A stretch of DNA of 64,000 nucleotides, from assembly GCF_007858535.1 (NCBI RefSeq), contig NZ_CP040174.1, positions 1,736,001-1,800,000 on the forward strand. The letters are read 5' to 3'. The number at the start of each line of letters is the position of its first letter. Within the stretch, counting starts at the first letter, position 1. Both the position numbers and the translations under genes were made by a program. The notes beneath the pieces are model-generated. The model had not been told where the DNA came from, did not search any database, and worked only from the letters and a program-made list of their open reading frames with translations. Below are positions 1 through 9,103 of this stretch, one piece after another. The stretch is from Arthrobacter sp. UKPF54-2 (GTDB lineage Bacteria > Actinomycetota > Actinomycetes > Actinomycetales > Micrococcaceae).

Positions 1-2
1 AG

Positions 3-281
3 GCGGCCAAGCGCTACGCCGAGGTCTGCGCCGTCAACGCCCTGGCGGCGGTGAAAAGCGTGATCGGCGACCTCGACCGCATCACGCGGATCGTCAAAGT
101 GGTTGGCTTCGTCTCCTCCGACCCCTCCTTCACCGGCCAGCCCGGTGTCATCAACGGCGCGTCCGAGCTGCTGGGCAAGGTCCTCGGCGGCGCCGGCCAG
201 CACGCCCGTTCCGCCGTCGGCGTTGCCGTTCTGCCGCTCGACTCGCCGGTCGAGGTCGAGCTGATCGCCGAATTCGCCTAG
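3..281 (+). CDS. RidA (YjgF/UK114) family protein, C-terminal part
   Basis: The window opens inside this gene; the reading frame is open from base 3 to the TAG at 279-281. The visible 92 residues fit the C-terminal half of the small RidA fold: the stretch VVGFVSSDPSFTGQP, then a GASELLGKVLGGAGQHARSA helix and a closing strand VEVELIAEF. RidA proteins deaminate reactive enamine/imine intermediates released by PLP enzymes, usually as trimers. This copy belongs to the longer subgroup often found beside metabolic hydrolases. The arginine that binds the substrate carboxylate in archetypal RidA is plausibly the one in GQHARSA. The 5' end lies outside the window. Confidence 0.8.
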   Translation, partial: AAKRYAEVCAVNALAAVKSVIGDLDRITRIVKVVGFVSSDPSFTGQPGVINGASELLGKVLGGAGQHARSAVGVAVLPLDSPVEVELIAEFA

Positions 282-298
282 AAGCCCGGACGTCTCCC

Positions 299-1210
299 TT
301 GCCGCACCTAGCACGACGCCTGTTCGTCCTCCCCCCGGATCTTGAGGGGGCAGCCCGCAGCTGGCTTGAACACGGCGAACGGACCCCCCGCGCGCCCCGC
401 TACGCCTCCTCCGTGGTCCTGCTCAGGGACTCGCCCACCGGCCTGGAGACGTGGCTGGGGTACCGGCCCGGTTCCTCGCCGCTGGGCGTGCTCGCCTTTC
501 CGGGCGGCTCGCTGGAAGCCTCCGACGACGACGCCGTCGGCTGGCTCGGGCCCCCGCCTCAGTTCTGGGCCGAGAAGATGGGCACGCCCGACGTCGGGCT
601 GGCCCGCCGCCACGTGGTGGGTGCGATCCGGGAGCTGTTTGAGGAGACCGGGATCCTGCTGGCCGGCCCGGACCTGTCCACCACGGTGGAGGGGACGTCC
701 TCGGCCGAGTGGATGCGCGCCCGGGAAGCCGTGGCCGATCAGGAGAAATCCTTCACCGACGTGCTGGTCAAGCGCGGACTTTCGCTGCGGACCGACCTGT
801 TGAAACCGCTGGTCAACTGGCTCAGCCCGGACTTCTCGCACCGCCGCTTCAATACCCGGTACTTCGCCGCGACCGTCCCGATGAACCAGCAGCCCTCGCT
901 CCTGGCCAGCAAGGGCGTGTGGGGGCGCTGGGTCTGCGTCCGCAAGGTCATCGCCGAACGGGACACCACCGCCCTCGGCGACGAGGTAGGCCAGCCGAAC
1001 ACCGTGGGCCTGAAGCTCGGCCAGCTCCTGGTGCCGGGTTCGGAGATCATGCTGGAGAAGATGGCGGCGGCGAACGGCTGCATCGCTTACCTCAGCTACA
1101 AGCGCACGGCACACGCCTACCAGCCGATCCTGGTCGAGGAGGACGGCCAGCTGATGCTGGAGGTCGAGGCGGCCAAGACCGTCGCCGGCGAGCCGCAGCG
1201 CGAACGCTAG
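299..1210 (+). CDS. Nudix hydrolase, NUDT19/RP2-like with split Nudix box
   Basis: A 303-residue Nudix-fold protein that would hydrolyse a nucleoside diphosphate linked to another group; the substrate is unknown. LAFPGG lies at residues 65-70 and the metal-binding helix RELFEETGIL at 111-120. The gap between the Gly pair and REL is much longer than the 14 residues of the canonical box, an insertion typical of the NUDT7/NUDT19-like subfamily. The start is a TTG 17 nt after the RidA stop, so the two genes are probably cotranscribed. In mycobacteria a Nudix gene also sits close to crp. A long hairpin follows the gene. Confidence 0.8.
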   Translation: MPHLARRLFVLPPDLEGAARSWLEHGERTPRAPRYASSVVLLRDSPTGLETWLGYRPGSSPLGVLAFPGGSLEASDDDAVGWLGPPPQFWAEKMGTPDVGLARRHVVGAIRELFEETGILLAGPDLSTTVEGTSSAEWMRAREAVADQEKSFTDVLVKRGLSLRTDLLKPLVNWLSPDFSHRRFNTRYFAATVPMNQQPSLLASKGVWGRWVCVRKVIAERDTTALGDEVGQPNTVGLKLGQLLVPGSEIMLEKMAAANGCIAYLSYKRTAHAYQPILVEEDGQLMLEVEAAKTVAGEPQRER

Positions 1211-1327
1211 CAACTCCTCCGGCGCGGGCGCCCCGGTACCCGACCCGAAAAGCGACATCCTCCGCGTGCTCGCTCGTTCCTCGCTTAGACGCACGCTTCC
1301 GGATGCCACTTTCCGGGTCTTTACACA

Positions 1328-1364
1328 CGAAGGGCCGGCCCGTTTCAAACGGGCCGGCCCTTCG
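1328..1364. terminator. Bidirectional terminator hairpin
   Basis: Perfect 18-bp inverted repeat with a one-base centre (arms 1328-1345 and 1347-1364) between the convergent Nudix and crp genes. There is little U-tract on either side, as is common for high-GC actinobacterial terminators. Confidence 0.75.
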
Positions 1365-1394
1365 CATATGTTCTTCGGCGATGTTTCCTGCGGT

Positions 1395-2072
1395 TTAGCG
1401 GGAGCGCTGGCGCAGGCGCTGCATGTCGAGGATGACGACGGCGCGGGCTTCGAGGCGCAGCCAGCCGCGCTGGACGAATTCGGCGAGGGCCTTGTTGACG
1501 GTCTCGCGGGAAGCGCCGACCAGCTGGGCCAGCTCTTCCTGGGTGAGCTCGTGCGCCACCAGGACGCCGTCGGTCGCGGGACGGCCGAAGCGGTCTGCCA
1601 GGTCCAGCAGTGCCTTGGCGACGCGGCCCGGGACGTCGGAGAAGACGAGGTCGGAGAGGGAATCGTTGGTGCGGCGCAGGCGGCGGGCCAGGGCCTGCAG
1701 CAGCTGGGCAGAGACCTCCGGGCGGGTGCGCAGCAGGGCGTTGAGGCTCTCGTTCTTCAGCCCGGCCAGGCGGGTTTCGGAGACGGCCGTGGCCGTGGCG
1801 GTGCGGGGGCTCGGGTCAAACAGCGCCATTTCGCCAAACAGTTCACCCGGGCCGAGGATGGCGAGGAGGGACTCGCGGCCGTCGGGGGAGGTGCGGCCGA
1901 GCTTTACCTTGCCGGAGACGATGAAGTAGAGCTGGTCACCCTGGTCGCCTTCCCGGAAAACCGAGGCTCCGCGAGAGAGGTCCACCTCGGTGAGTTCGTC
2001 CGTCAGCAGACGGAACGCCTCGTCGTCGAGCGTGGCGAAAAGGGGTGCGCGGCGCAATACCTCGATATCCAT
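1395..2072 (-). CDS. crp: Crp/Fnr family cAMP-responsive global regulator
   Basis: 225-residue regulator matching the length of mycobacterial Crp (Rv3676) and corynebacterial GlxR. A cyclic-nucleotide domain spans about residues 5-125, with the phosphate-binding cassette GELFGEMALF at 76-85 and PRTATATA at 89-96 (Glu81, Arg90 and Thr91 as in cAMP binders). A C-terminal winged helix follows, with the recognition helix in QLVGASRETVNKAL near 183-196. The frame runs further upstream, but I chose ATG 2072 because AGGAG sits about 7 nt before it and the domain begins there. A possible self-binding site lies at 2138-2153. It faces marP divergently, as in mycobacteria. Confidence 0.92.
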   Translation of the reverse strand: MDIEVLRRAPLFATLDDEAFRLLTDELTEVDLSRGASVFREGDQGDQLYFIVSGKVKLGRTSPDGRESLLAILGPGELFGEMALFDPSPRTATATAVSETRLAGLKNESLNALLRTRPEVSAQLLQALARRLRRTNDSLSDLVFSDVPGRVAKALLDLADRFGRPATDGVLVAHELTQEELAQLVGASRETVNKALAEFVQRGWLRLEARAVVILDMQRLRQRSR

Positions 2073-2137
2073 GAAATCTCCTGACTTACTGTGTCGGCTG
2101 GGGCGCTTCAGCCATTGTTTCAGAATTTTGCGGCTTC

Positions 2138-2153
2138 TGTGACGTACTTGGCA
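2138..2153. promoter_or_regulatory. Candidate Crp/GlxR binding site upstream of crp
   Basis: TGTGACGTACTTGGCA matches the GlxR/Crp consensus TGTGANNTANNTCACA in the left half (TGTGA), the central TA, and three of five right-half positions. It lies 66 bp upstream of the crp start, between crp and marP, so it could mediate autoregulation. The right half is degenerate. Confidence 0.35.
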
Positions 2154-2240
2154 CCGAAACGCGCGAAACGACGCCGGAGTGCGCGCCCGGGGCGCCGGTG
2201 CGCAGCCGGGTGCGGGACCGTCGGGTCCGGCGGCCGCCGC

Positions 2241-2271
2241 CCGACAAAGTGTCGGTGCGCGCCGGTAGAAT
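2241..2271 (+). promoter_or_regulatory. Probable marP promoter with overlapping dyad
   Basis: A -10 hexamer TAGAAT is at 2266-2271, 30 bp before the GTG start. A perfect 6-bp dyad CCGACA-AAG-TGTCGG (2241-2255) covers the expected -35 position and may be an operator for an unidentified regulator. An SD-like AAGGAG precedes the gene. Confidence 0.4.
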
Positions 2272-2301
2272 GGTGGCCTACACGTTTCTAAGGAGCCCCC
2301 G

Positions 2302-3483
2302 GTGTACGGCTTGACCATTTTGGACCTGGCGCTGATCCTCACGCTCCTGTCCTACCTGATCTACGGCTTCCGCAACGGCTTCCTGGTGACGCTGGGCGGC
2401 ATTGCAGGGTTCGCGGCAGGGGCCGTGGCCGCTTTTGTGTCGGTGCCGATTGTCAGCGACCTCGTCGACGACCCGTCATGGCGCCTCACCGCGATCATCG
2501 CCACGGCTGTGCTGCTGATGATGCTCGGGCACGGGCTGGGCACCATGATCGGACGGCGCATCCGCAGCGTCGTCAGAATCAGCCCGCTCCGGCTGGCCGA
2601 CCGGGTGGTGGGCGGCGGCGTCAACGTGGCGGTGTCCGCCCTCGTGATGTCCATGCTGGCCTTCAGCATCAGCGCCCTTGGCGTTCCCTTCGTGTCCCAG
2701 CAGCTTGCGGACTCCAAGGTGATCGGGTTCATCGACGGCGTCACCCCCACCCCGCTGAAAACGTCCATGGCCCAGCTGCGGTCGGCCGTGATCGGCGACG
2801 GGATACCGACCCTGTTCGAAGGCATCGGCGGCCAGCCGGTGCCCGTCCCGAATGCCAGCACCGACACCCCGGCGCTGAACAAGGCGGCCGCGTCGGTGCT
2901 GAAGATCGCCGGAACCGCGTACCAGTGCGGACAGAACCAGACCGGAACCGGATTTGTGGTCTCGCCCGGCCGGGTTGTGACCAATGCCCACGTGGTGGCC
3001 GGCGTCCCCGAGCCAGTGGTCGAGGTCCCCGGCGGCGGGGCGCTTCCCGGCCGGGTCGTCTACTTTGACAGCCGCCACGACCTCGCCGTGCTGGCCGTGG
3101 ACGGGCTGCCCTCAGCGCCGCTGCCGCTGGGGCCCAATCTGCCGGCCGGCAGCCCGGCGGCGTTTGCCGGCTATCCGCACGGCGGGCCGTTCCAGTCCAA
3201 GCCGGCCACCGTGCGGGATGTCGCAACCGTCCTGGTCCCGGACATCTACGGCAACAACGCCGCCGCCGAGGATGTCTACCGGCTCGCCGGCGACGTCCAG
3301 CCGGGGAACTCCGGGGGCCCGCTGCTGACCATGGACGGGCAGGTGTCCGGCGTCGTCTTCGCGAAATCCACCTCGGAGGCCTCGCTCGGATTCGCCATCA
3401 CCATGAACGACCTCGGCCCCGTGGCCGCCCAGGCCCCCGGGCTGGGCGACGCCGTCTCACCCGGGCAGTGCATCAAGAAGTAG
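2302..3483 (+). CDS. marP: MarP-like membrane-anchored periplasmic serine protease
   Basis: 393 residues. The first ~160 form a CvpA/colicin V-type membrane domain with about four hydrophobic segments, followed by a trypsin-like protease domain from ~195. The catalytic triad is visible: His230 in TNAHV, Asp260 in DSRHDLAVL and Ser337 in PGNSGGP. Cys209 and the Cys near residue 390 match the disulfide pair known in mycobacterial MarP (Rv3671c), which is needed for acid and oxidative stress resistance. The GTG start has AAGGAG upstream. Position next to crp is conserved with mycobacteria. The substrate here is unknown. Confidence 0.9.
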   Translation: MYGLTILDLALILTLLSYLIYGFRNGFLVTLGGIAGFAAGAVAAFVSVPIVSDLVDDPSWRLTAIIATAVLLMMLGHGLGTMIGRRIRSVVRISPLRLADRVVGGGVNVAVSALVMSMLAFSISALGVPFVSQQLADSKVIGFIDGVTPTPLKTSMAQLRSAVIGDGIPTLFEGIGGQPVPVPNASTDTPALNKAAASVLKIAGTAYQCGQNQTGTGFVVSPGRVVTNAHVVAGVPEPVVEVPGGGALPGRVVYFDSRHDLAVLAVDGLPSAPLPLGPNLPAGSPAAFAGYPHGGPFQSKPATVRDVATVLVPDIYGNNAAAEDVYRLAGDVQPGNSGGPLLTMDGQVSGVVFAKSTSEASLGFAITMNDLGPVAAQAPGLGDAVSPGQCIKK

Positions 3484-3505
3484 TCACACCGGGCGAGGGG
3501 CTAAG

Positions 3506-4552
3506 TCAGCCGGCGCCCGCCTCGATCCACTCGAGGCTCTGGCCGTGCGGTCCGGCTATGGCCACCGGCAGGCCGTCCTCCAGCAGCAGGAAGCGGCCGC
3601 TGAGGCGGGCGGCGTCCATTTCCGGAACCACGCTGGAGCCGTCCGCCTGGACGATGACCGTGTGGCCCTCGTTGGAAATCCAGTGGCAGCCCCGGTCCGC
3701 GGCCAGCAGCGCAACGGTGTCCCGGAAGCGTTCGCGCCCGGGGGCGTCGAGGTAGGCCATCACCGCGCTGTGGAACACCACCAGGGCGGCGTCCGCCGGG
3801 GCCTGCCCGGCCAGGGAGATGAGCTGTTCGTTCAAATCCCCGGCGACCAGCAGCGGCGGATCAGCCTGCGCGATGCTGATCGCCTGGCGCAGCCTCTCGC
3901 GGCGGAAGTCCTGCTCCGGCCAGATCAGCGCCTCAAGCCAGGCGACGTCGTTGGGGTCGTTGATGTCGAGCGGATTCAGGTCGATGCCGGCGCGCCAGGC
4001 CACGGCGGGCAGCCCGGCCGGCAGCGGTACGGGCCCGGTGGTGGCACAGCGCAGGACCGGGTAGCGGCCGGCCGCGGCCCCGGCGGGCGCCAGGCGCGTC
4101 ACCCCGCCGGAAGCGTTGCCGTACTCGTAGCCGTAGCGGTCAGGGAAGAGCGCCAGGCCGGCCGAGGCGCCCACTTCGATGAGGGCCAGCGGACGGCCCT
4201 CCGCGGCGGCGATGCGGGCCAGGGACGGGAGCAGCGCGGCGCAGCGCCCGGCTTCGTTCGTCTGCGTGGACCGGGAGAGCACAATCCGGGAGACGTCGTC
4301 CCAGCGGGCGTCCAGGAAACTCCGGAACTCACGGTAGGGGCCGATCCGGGCGCCGAGGAAGCGGGCGGCGGCCAGCATCAGCAGGGGCTGGCGCTTATTG
4401 TGCGGCCAGGCGTCGATCCGGCGGATCAGTTCGGGATCGTCCGCGACGGCCACCGACCATTCGGCATAGCAGGCGGAGTTGCCCGGGGCGTCGACGGTGC
4501 CGAAGTGGCGGTACCAGTCCGCGGTCCCGGCGGGCTCCGCCGCGGAGGCCAT
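3506..4552 (-). CDS. DUF2332 domain protein
   Basis: 348-residue cytosolic protein of the DUF2332 family: N-terminal YRHFGTVDAPGNSACYAEWS, then the helix-rich NKRQPLLMLAAARFLG region and a later segment LIEVGASAGLALFPDRYGY. That last Glu-Val-Gly-Ala-Ser-Ala-Gly stretch resembles a nucleotide- or SAM-binding glycine loop, so a methyltransferase-like fold is possible. Function is not established for the family. It starts 2 bp after the aroQ stop on the same strand, so translation is probably coupled. Its 3' end converges on marP with a 22-bp gap. Confidence 0.75.
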   Translation of the reverse strand: MASAAEPAGTADWYRHFGTVDAPGNSACYAEWSVAVADDPELIRRIDAWPHNKRQPLLMLAAARFLGARIGPYREFRSFLDARWDDVSRIVLSRSTQTNEAGRCAALLPSLARIAAAEGRPLALIEVGASAGLALFPDRYGYEYGNASGGVTRLAPAGAAAGRYPVLRCATTGPVPLPAGLPAVAWRAGIDLNPLDINDPNDVAWLEALIWPEQDFRRERLRQAISIAQADPPLLVAGDLNEQLISLAGQAPADAALVVFHSAVMAYLDAPGRERFRDTVALLAADRGCHWISNEGHTVIVQADGSSVVPEMDAARLSGRFLLLEDGLPVAIAGPHGQSLEWIEAGAG

Positions 4553-4554
4553 GC

Positions 4555-5034
4555 TCAGTCCCGGCCCGCGTGCAGTTCGGCGAGGTATTCGATGGCGAAG
4601 CGGTACCCGAGGATGCCCGCCCCGGCGATCACGGCCTTGCTGACGTCCGAGAGATAGGAGTGGTGCCGGAACGGTTCCCGGGCGTGCACGTTGGTGATGT
4701 GGACCTCGACGGCGGGCAGCTGCACCGCCGTGATCGCATCCCGGATCGCCACCGAGGTGTGCGTATAGGCGCCGGCGTTCAGGACGATGCCCACCGCCTT
4801 ACCGCGGGCGGCGTGGATGGCCTCCACGAGCGCGCCCTCATGGTTGGACTGGAAGCATTCGACGTCGAGCCCGTGCGCCGCGCCGGTGTTCTTGGCCAGC
4901 TGTTCGACGTCGGCGAGTGTGGCCGTGCCGTACTTCTCGGGCTCGCGGGTGCCCAGCAGGTTCAGGTTCGGTCCGTTGAGGACCAGGACGGTGCCGCGGC
5001 CGGCGACGGTGTCCAAGGGGGTGGCTTCGCTCAT
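4555..5034 (-). CDS. aroQ: Type II 3-dehydroquinate dehydratase
   Basis: 159-residue enzyme of the shikimate pathway that dehydrates 3-dehydroquinate to 3-dehydroshikimate; the type II enzyme is a dodecamer. Signature motifs are [18 protein letters not shown] (with the catalytic Tyr), [16 protein letters not shown], and [20 protein letters not shown] (with the catalytic His). ATG 5034 is chosen because the conserved sequence begins shortly after it and a TACATT -10 lies exactly 7 nt upstream with no SD sequence, suggesting a leaderless mRNA. It is the first gene of a likely two-gene unit with the DUF2332 gene. Confidence 0.93.
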   Translation of the reverse strand: MSEATPLDTVAGRGTVLVLNGPNLNLLGTREPEKYGTATLADVEQLAKNTGAAHGLDVECFQSNHEGALVEAIHAARGKAVGIVLNAGAYTHTSVAIRDAITAVQLPAVEVHITNVHAREPFRHHSYLSDVSKAVIAGAGILGYRFAIEYLAELHAGRD

Positions 5035-5041
5035 GCCAGCC

Positions 5042-5047
5042 AATGTA
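5042..5047 (-). promoter_or_regulatory. -10 element for aroQ (leaderless)
   Basis: On the minus strand TACATT is followed by 7 nt and then the aroQ ATG. Transcription would start at or next to the start codon; no SD sequence is visible. Confidence 0.5.
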
Positions 5048-5166
5048 CCGCGGAACCGCGGGCTCTGGCCCGTACCGGGGCCGCTGCCTAGACTGAAAGG
5101 ACCATCGTGCGGAGCCTCCGTAGCGGTCGGTCCGCGCAACAAGCCCAATTCTCTTGGAGCGTCACC

Positions 5167-6111
5167 ATGCGCAACATTCACGCAGTGAAAGCAATCCGCG
5201 GGGCCGCCGTGGCCCTCTTGGCGGCGGTTGCCGTCCTGGTGCCGGCGCCGCTGTCCACCGCCGCAGGAACCGATTCCGGACACGGCCACTCCGTGATCAC
5301 CCTGCCGGGGGCCACCGGAGCGGAGGGCATCGCGGCCGGTGAAGGGTCCACGTTCTACGCCGGGGACCGGCTCAATGGGAACATCTACCGCGGCGATCTC
5401 CGCGACGGGACGGCAAGGAAATTCATCACGGTCCCGGCCGGCCGCGCCGCGCTCGGCATGAAGGTGGACCGGCGCCACGACCTTCTCTTCGTCGCCGGCG
5501 GCGGCACCGGGCAGGCCTACCTCTATGACCTCAAGTCCAGGAAGACCGAGGCGACGTACCAGCTGGCCGCGCCCGGGGCGAGCTTCATCAACGACGTCAC
5601 CCTGACCAGCCGCGGCGCCTGGTTCACCAACTCCCAGGCCGGCGAGCTCTACTTCGTGCCGGTGGACCGCGACGGCGAACCCGGAACCGCCCGGACCCTG
5701 ACGTTGACGGGCCCGGCCGGCACCGTGGACCAGGGCTTCAACCTCAATGGCATCGCCGCCGCGGATGAGGACACGCTGATCGTCGCCCACACCAGCCGCG
5801 GCGTGCTCTACACCGTCAACACCCGCACCGGGGCGAGCGCCGAGATCGGCGGCGTCAGCGTCCCTAATGTCGACGGAATCCTGTTCAAGGACGGCACCGT
5901 GTGGGCCGTGCAGAACCTGGACAACCAGGTCAGCCGCGTCCGCCTGGACCGCCACTTGGACTCAGGCAGGGTGCGGCAGGTCATCACCAGCCCGGACTTC
6001 GACATCCCGACGACGGCAGCCCTCTTCGGCGGCACGCTCGCGGTCGTCAACGCGAAGTTCACCAACCCCGCGGCGACAAGCTTCGAGGTGGTCCGCGTCG
6101 ACGCTCGCTAG
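5167..6111 (+). CDS. Secreted SMP-30/gluconolactonase-like beta-propeller
   Basis: 314 residues. A Sec signal peptide ([19 protein letters not shown], then ...STAAG) is followed by a six-bladed propeller-like repeat pattern, with segments such as [32 protein letters not shown] and [15 protein letters not shown]. Related actinobacterial proteins are sometimes labelled superoxide dismutase in databases, but I see no SOD metal-binding motif, so that label would be wrong. The substrate is unknown. ATG 5167 begins the signal peptide; the GTG at 5107 would add a poorly hydrophobic leader and is less likely. The gene converges on acs. Confidence 0.7.
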   Translation: MRNIHAVKAIRGAAVALLAAVAVLVPAPLSTAAGTDSGHGHSVITLPGATGAEGIAAGEGSTFYAGDRLNGNIYRGDLRDGTARKFITVPAGRAALGMKVDRRHDLLFVAGGGTGQAYLYDLKSRKTEATYQLAAPGASFINDVTLTSRGAWFTNSQAGELYFVPVDRDGEPGTARTLTLTGPAGTVDQGFNLNGIAAADEDTLIVAHTSRGVLYTVNTRTGASAEIGGVSVPNVDGILFKDGTVWAVQNLDNQVSRVRLDRHLDSGRVRQVITSPDFDIPTTAALFGGTLAVVNAKFTNPAATSFEVVRVDAR

Positions 6112-6121
6112 CGCCGGGAGC

Positions 6122-8155
6122 CTACTTCCTGAGCGAGTGCGCGATCTGGGCCATCACGGTGTTGTCGGCCAGGGTGGTGGCGTCACCCACTTCGCGGCCC
6201 TCCGCGACGTCCTTGAGCAGGCGGCGCATGATCTTGCCGGAACGGGTCTTGGGCAGTTCCGGGACGATCAGGATGGTCTTGGGTTTGGCAATCGGACCGA
6301 TTTCCTTGCCCACATGGTTGCGGAGCTCCTGGACCATCGCCTCGCCCGAGTCCACCGCGTCCCCGCGCAGGATGACGAACGCCACGACCGCCTGGCCGGT
6401 GGTCTCATCCGCCGCCCCGACGACGGCAGCTTCGGCCACGGCGGGGTGGGACACGAGGGCGGATTCGATCTCGGCGGTGGAGAGCCGGTGACCGGAGATG
6501 TTCATGACGTCGTCCACCCGGCCGAGCAGCCAGATGTCGCCGTCGTCGTCCTTCTTGGCGCCGTCGCCCGCGAAGTACATCGTCTCGAAGCGGGACCAGT
6601 AGGTTTCCTTGAACCGTTCCGGGTCGCCCCAGATGCCGCGCAGCATGGCCGGCCACGGCTCGCGGATCACGAGGTAGCCGCCCGAACCGTTGGGCACGGA
6701 CTCGCCGGCTTCACCGACGACGTCGACGGCGATGCCGGGCAGCGGGACCTGGGCCGAGCCCGGCTTGGTCGCGGTCACCCCGGGCAGCGGGGCGATCATC
6801 TGAGCGCCGGTTTCGGTCTGCCACCAGGTGTCGACGATCGGGGCCGGGTTCTCTTTCGTCTCCCCGTTCTTCCCGGCGTTGGCGCCGATGACCTCGCGGT
6901 ACCACATCCACGCCTCGGGGTTGATGGGTTCGCCCACCGAGCCCAGGACGCGGATCGACGAAAGATCAGACTTCGCCGGGATCTCCTTGCCCCACTTCAT
7001 GAAAGTGCGGATCGCGGTGGGGGCGGTGTAGAGGATAGAGACCTTGTACTTCTCCACAATCTCCCACCAGCGGCCTTGGTGCGGGGAGTCGGGGGTGCCC
7101 TCGTAGATCACCTGGGTGGCGCCGTTGATGAGCGGGGCGTAGGCGACGTAGGAGTGGCCGGTGATCCAGCCGACGTCGGCCGTGCACCAGTAGACGTCCG
7201 TCTCCGGGTGCAGGTCGAACACCGCCTTGTGCGTGTAGGCGCCCTGCGTGAGGTAGCCGCCGGTGGTGTGCAGGATGCCCTTGGGCTTACCCGTGGTCCC
7301 GGACGTGTACAGGATAAACAGCGGGTGTTCGGCGTCGTGGCCGACGGCGGTGTGCTCGGCGGACGCGGCCTCGACGGTGTCGGCCCACCAGTGGTCCCGG
7401 CCCTCGTGCCAATCGACGTCCTGGCCGTTGCGCTTCACGACGACCACGTTCTGCACGGTGTGCCCGCTGCCGTCGCCCTCGTGGGCGAGGGCCTCGTCGA
7501 CGGCCTGCTTGAGCGAGCTGGGCTTGCCGCGGCGGTAGGTGCCGTCGGCCGTGACCACCAGTTTGGCCTCGGCGTCGTCGATCCGGGAGCGGAGCGCCTC
7601 GGCAGAGAAGCCGCCGAACACCACCGAGTGGATGGCGCCGATCCGGGCGCAGGCCAGCAGGGTAATGACGGCCTCGGGGATCATCGGCAGGTACACGGCG
7701 ACCCGGTCGCCCTTGGCCACGCCGAGGGATTCGAACGCGTTTGCGGCCTTTTTGACCTCTTCGGTGAGCTGCGCGTACGTGTAGGTGCGGGTGTCGCCGG
7801 GCTCACCCTCGAAGTAGATGGCGACGCGGTCCCCGTTGCCGGCCTCGACGTGCCGGTCCAGGGCGTTGTACGCGGCATTGATCTCGCCGCCGACGAACCA
7901 CTTGGCGAACGGCGGGTTGGACCAGTCCAGCGTCTGGGTGAAGTCCTTGCTCCAGCTCAGCAGGCTGCGGGCCTGCTTGGCCCAGAACGCCGGCCGGTCG
8001 GCGTCGGCCTCGGCGTAGTCGGCGGCGGTGACCACGGCGTTGGCGGCGAACTCGGCCGAGGGGGCGAACTTCCGGTTCTCCTGCGACAGGTTTTCGAAGG
8101 TGTCGCCCTGCCGGGGCGCCTGGGTTGTCGTGGAGCCTGGGGTCTGCTGGGACAT
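6122..8155 (-). CDS. acs: Acetyl-CoA synthetase (AMP-forming)
   Basis: 677-residue enzyme that activates acetate to acetyl-CoA through acetyl-AMP. Diagnostic motifs are the P-loop-like [40 protein letters not shown], the hinge [15 protein letters not shown], and [11 protein letters not shown], whose Lys is the acylation-controlled catalytic residue in this family. Length is in the usual Acs range. ATG 8155 (MSQQTP) is preferred over the ATGs a few codons upstream. The intergenic region carries a Crp/GlxR-like site at 8307-8322, consistent with carbon-source control of acetate use. Confidence 0.95.
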   Translation of the reverse strand: MSQQTPGSTTTQAPRQGDTFENLSQENRKFAPSAEFAANAVVTAADYAEADADRPAFWAKQARSLLSWSKDFTQTLDWSNPPFAKWFVGGEINAAYNALDRHVEAGNGDRVAIYFEGEPGDTRTYTYAQLTEEVKKAANAFESLGVAKGDRVAVYLPMIPEAVITLLACARIGAIHSVVFGGFSAEALRSRIDDAEAKLVVTADGTYRRGKPSSLKQAVDEALAHEGDGSGHTVQNVVVVKRNGQDVDWHEGRDHWWADTVEAASAEHTAVGHDAEHPLFILYTSGTTGKPKGILHTTGGYLTQGAYTHKAVFDLHPETDVYWCTADVGWITGHSYVAYAPLINGATQVIYEGTPDSPHQGRWWEIVEKYKVSILYTAPTAIRTFMKWGKEIPAKSDLSSIRVLGSVGEPINPEAWMWYREVIGANAGKNGETKENPAPIVDTWWQTETGAQMIAPLPGVTATKPGSAQVPLPGIAVDVVGEAGESVPNGSGGYLVIREPWPAMLRGIWGDPERFKETYWSRFETMYFAGDGAKKDDDGDIWLLGRVDDVMNISGHRLSTAEIESALVSHPAVAEAAVVGAADETTGQAVVAFVILRGDAVDSGEAMVQELRNHVGKEIGPIAKPKTILIVPELPKTRSGKIMRRLLKDVAEGREVGDATTLADNTVMAQIAHSLRK

Positions 8156-8306
8156 GGTGAACCTCATCATTCATCGAGCCGTGCCGCACGGAACGTCCAT
8201 TTGCGCCGCAGTGCCGTGCCGCATGCGCGGCATCGGGCATCGGCTGGTCACGGACGGGCCGCAAGAGCTGTTCCGAAATACACACTAACCCTTGGCCCCG
8301 ACCGAA

Positions 8307-8322
8307 CGTGTGCCCCGTCACA
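8307..8322. promoter_or_regulatory. Candidate Crp/GlxR site upstream of acs
   Basis: CGTGTGCCCCGTCACA has a perfect inverted core GTGTG-N6-CACAC (8308-8323) and fits TGTGA-N6-TCACA except for two left-half positions. It is ~150 bp upstream of the acs ATG in the divergent 291-bp spacer to the next gene. The window encodes the matching regulator at 1395-2072. In corynebacteria GlxR is known to control acetate genes; here the link is inferred. Confidence 0.45.
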
Positions 8323-8446
8323 CAGGGAGCCGTGAGCGGTGTTTATTAAGCGCCGAATGGCGGCCGGGAGGGGAGGGCCGGCTCTGGCGCGGTCCCGGCG
8401 CCATGAGCCACACTGAACCCACTGCTCGTGATGACTGGGGGAGGCC

Positions 8447-9103
8447 ATGGGATTCAACCGACCGGTGCCGGGGCCCGCATGGCCACAGGGCATGGCCATC
8501 CGCGTGGACGAGACGCCGCATCACCTGAGCATCCTGCTGTTTATCCGCCACGCCTGGGACATAGCGGCCGATGCCGACGTTCCCCGGCTGGACCCCCGGC
8601 CCGAGGCCGGCCGCTCGCGGATTCCCGACACCGCTTCCCCCTCGGAGTGGGACGCCCGCTGGCGCCGGGCGTGGGGGCGGGCGTGGGACTGGTATGCCGT
8701 GGCCGAGCCCGACCCGACCATCCATCCGACCCCGGAGTACATCCGGTCCGTCTCGCAGCCGGGCCACGGCCTCGACCCGCTGATTCCGCCGTTCTGGCAG
8801 GCGGACTACGGCTGGGACGGGATCGACCCGCATGCGTACACAGCCTGGGAAATGGCCTGCAGTCCGGGGGCCTACGGCCGGCCGCGTACGAAGGCAGCCG
8901 ACGCGCCGGAGCCCCGGAGCCTTCCCGCGCTGATCGCCGCCTGGGAGCACGGGCTGGACACCATGATTGTCCTGCCGTACCAGGGCTACTTTGCCCGGCG
9001 GGTCACGGCCAGGCATCTGGCCGTCTCGGCTGCCACCCGCAACGAACCGGCGGCGTACAGCCGTGCCTTGCGGGCAGCCGTCGAGGGCGGGTGGCCGGGG
9101 TGA
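8447..9103 (+). CDS. Hypothetical protein, Trp-rich, 218 aa
   Basis: I do not recognise a family. The 218-residue product is soluble-looking, with no signal peptide or membrane segment, and unusually rich in Trp, Pro and Tyr (for example WDARWRRAWGRAWDWYAV and PPFWQADYGWDGIDPHAY). The last 60 residues are helical, with an Ala/Arg-rich end. It starts at ATG 8447 after a GGGGGAGGC SD-like stretch and overlaps the following lipoprotein gene by 4 bp (GTGA), so the two are translationally coupled and probably work together. Confidence 0.6.
   Translation: MGFNRPVPGPAWPQGMAIRVDETPHHLSILLFIRHAWDIAADADVPRLDPRPEAGRSRIPDTASPSEWDARWRRAWGRAWDWYAVAEPDPTIHPTPEYIRSVSQPGHGLDPLIPPFWQADYGWDGIDPHAYTAWEMACSPGAYGRPRTKAADAPEPRSLPALIAAWEHGLDTMIVLPYQGYFARRVTARHLAVSAATRNEPAAYSRALRAAVEGGWPG

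Noticed and set aside
5867..8335. 822-residue open frame antisense to acs
   Set aside because: Composition is typical of a high-GC shadow frame and the opposite strand has a complete, motif-rich acetyl-CoA synthetase.
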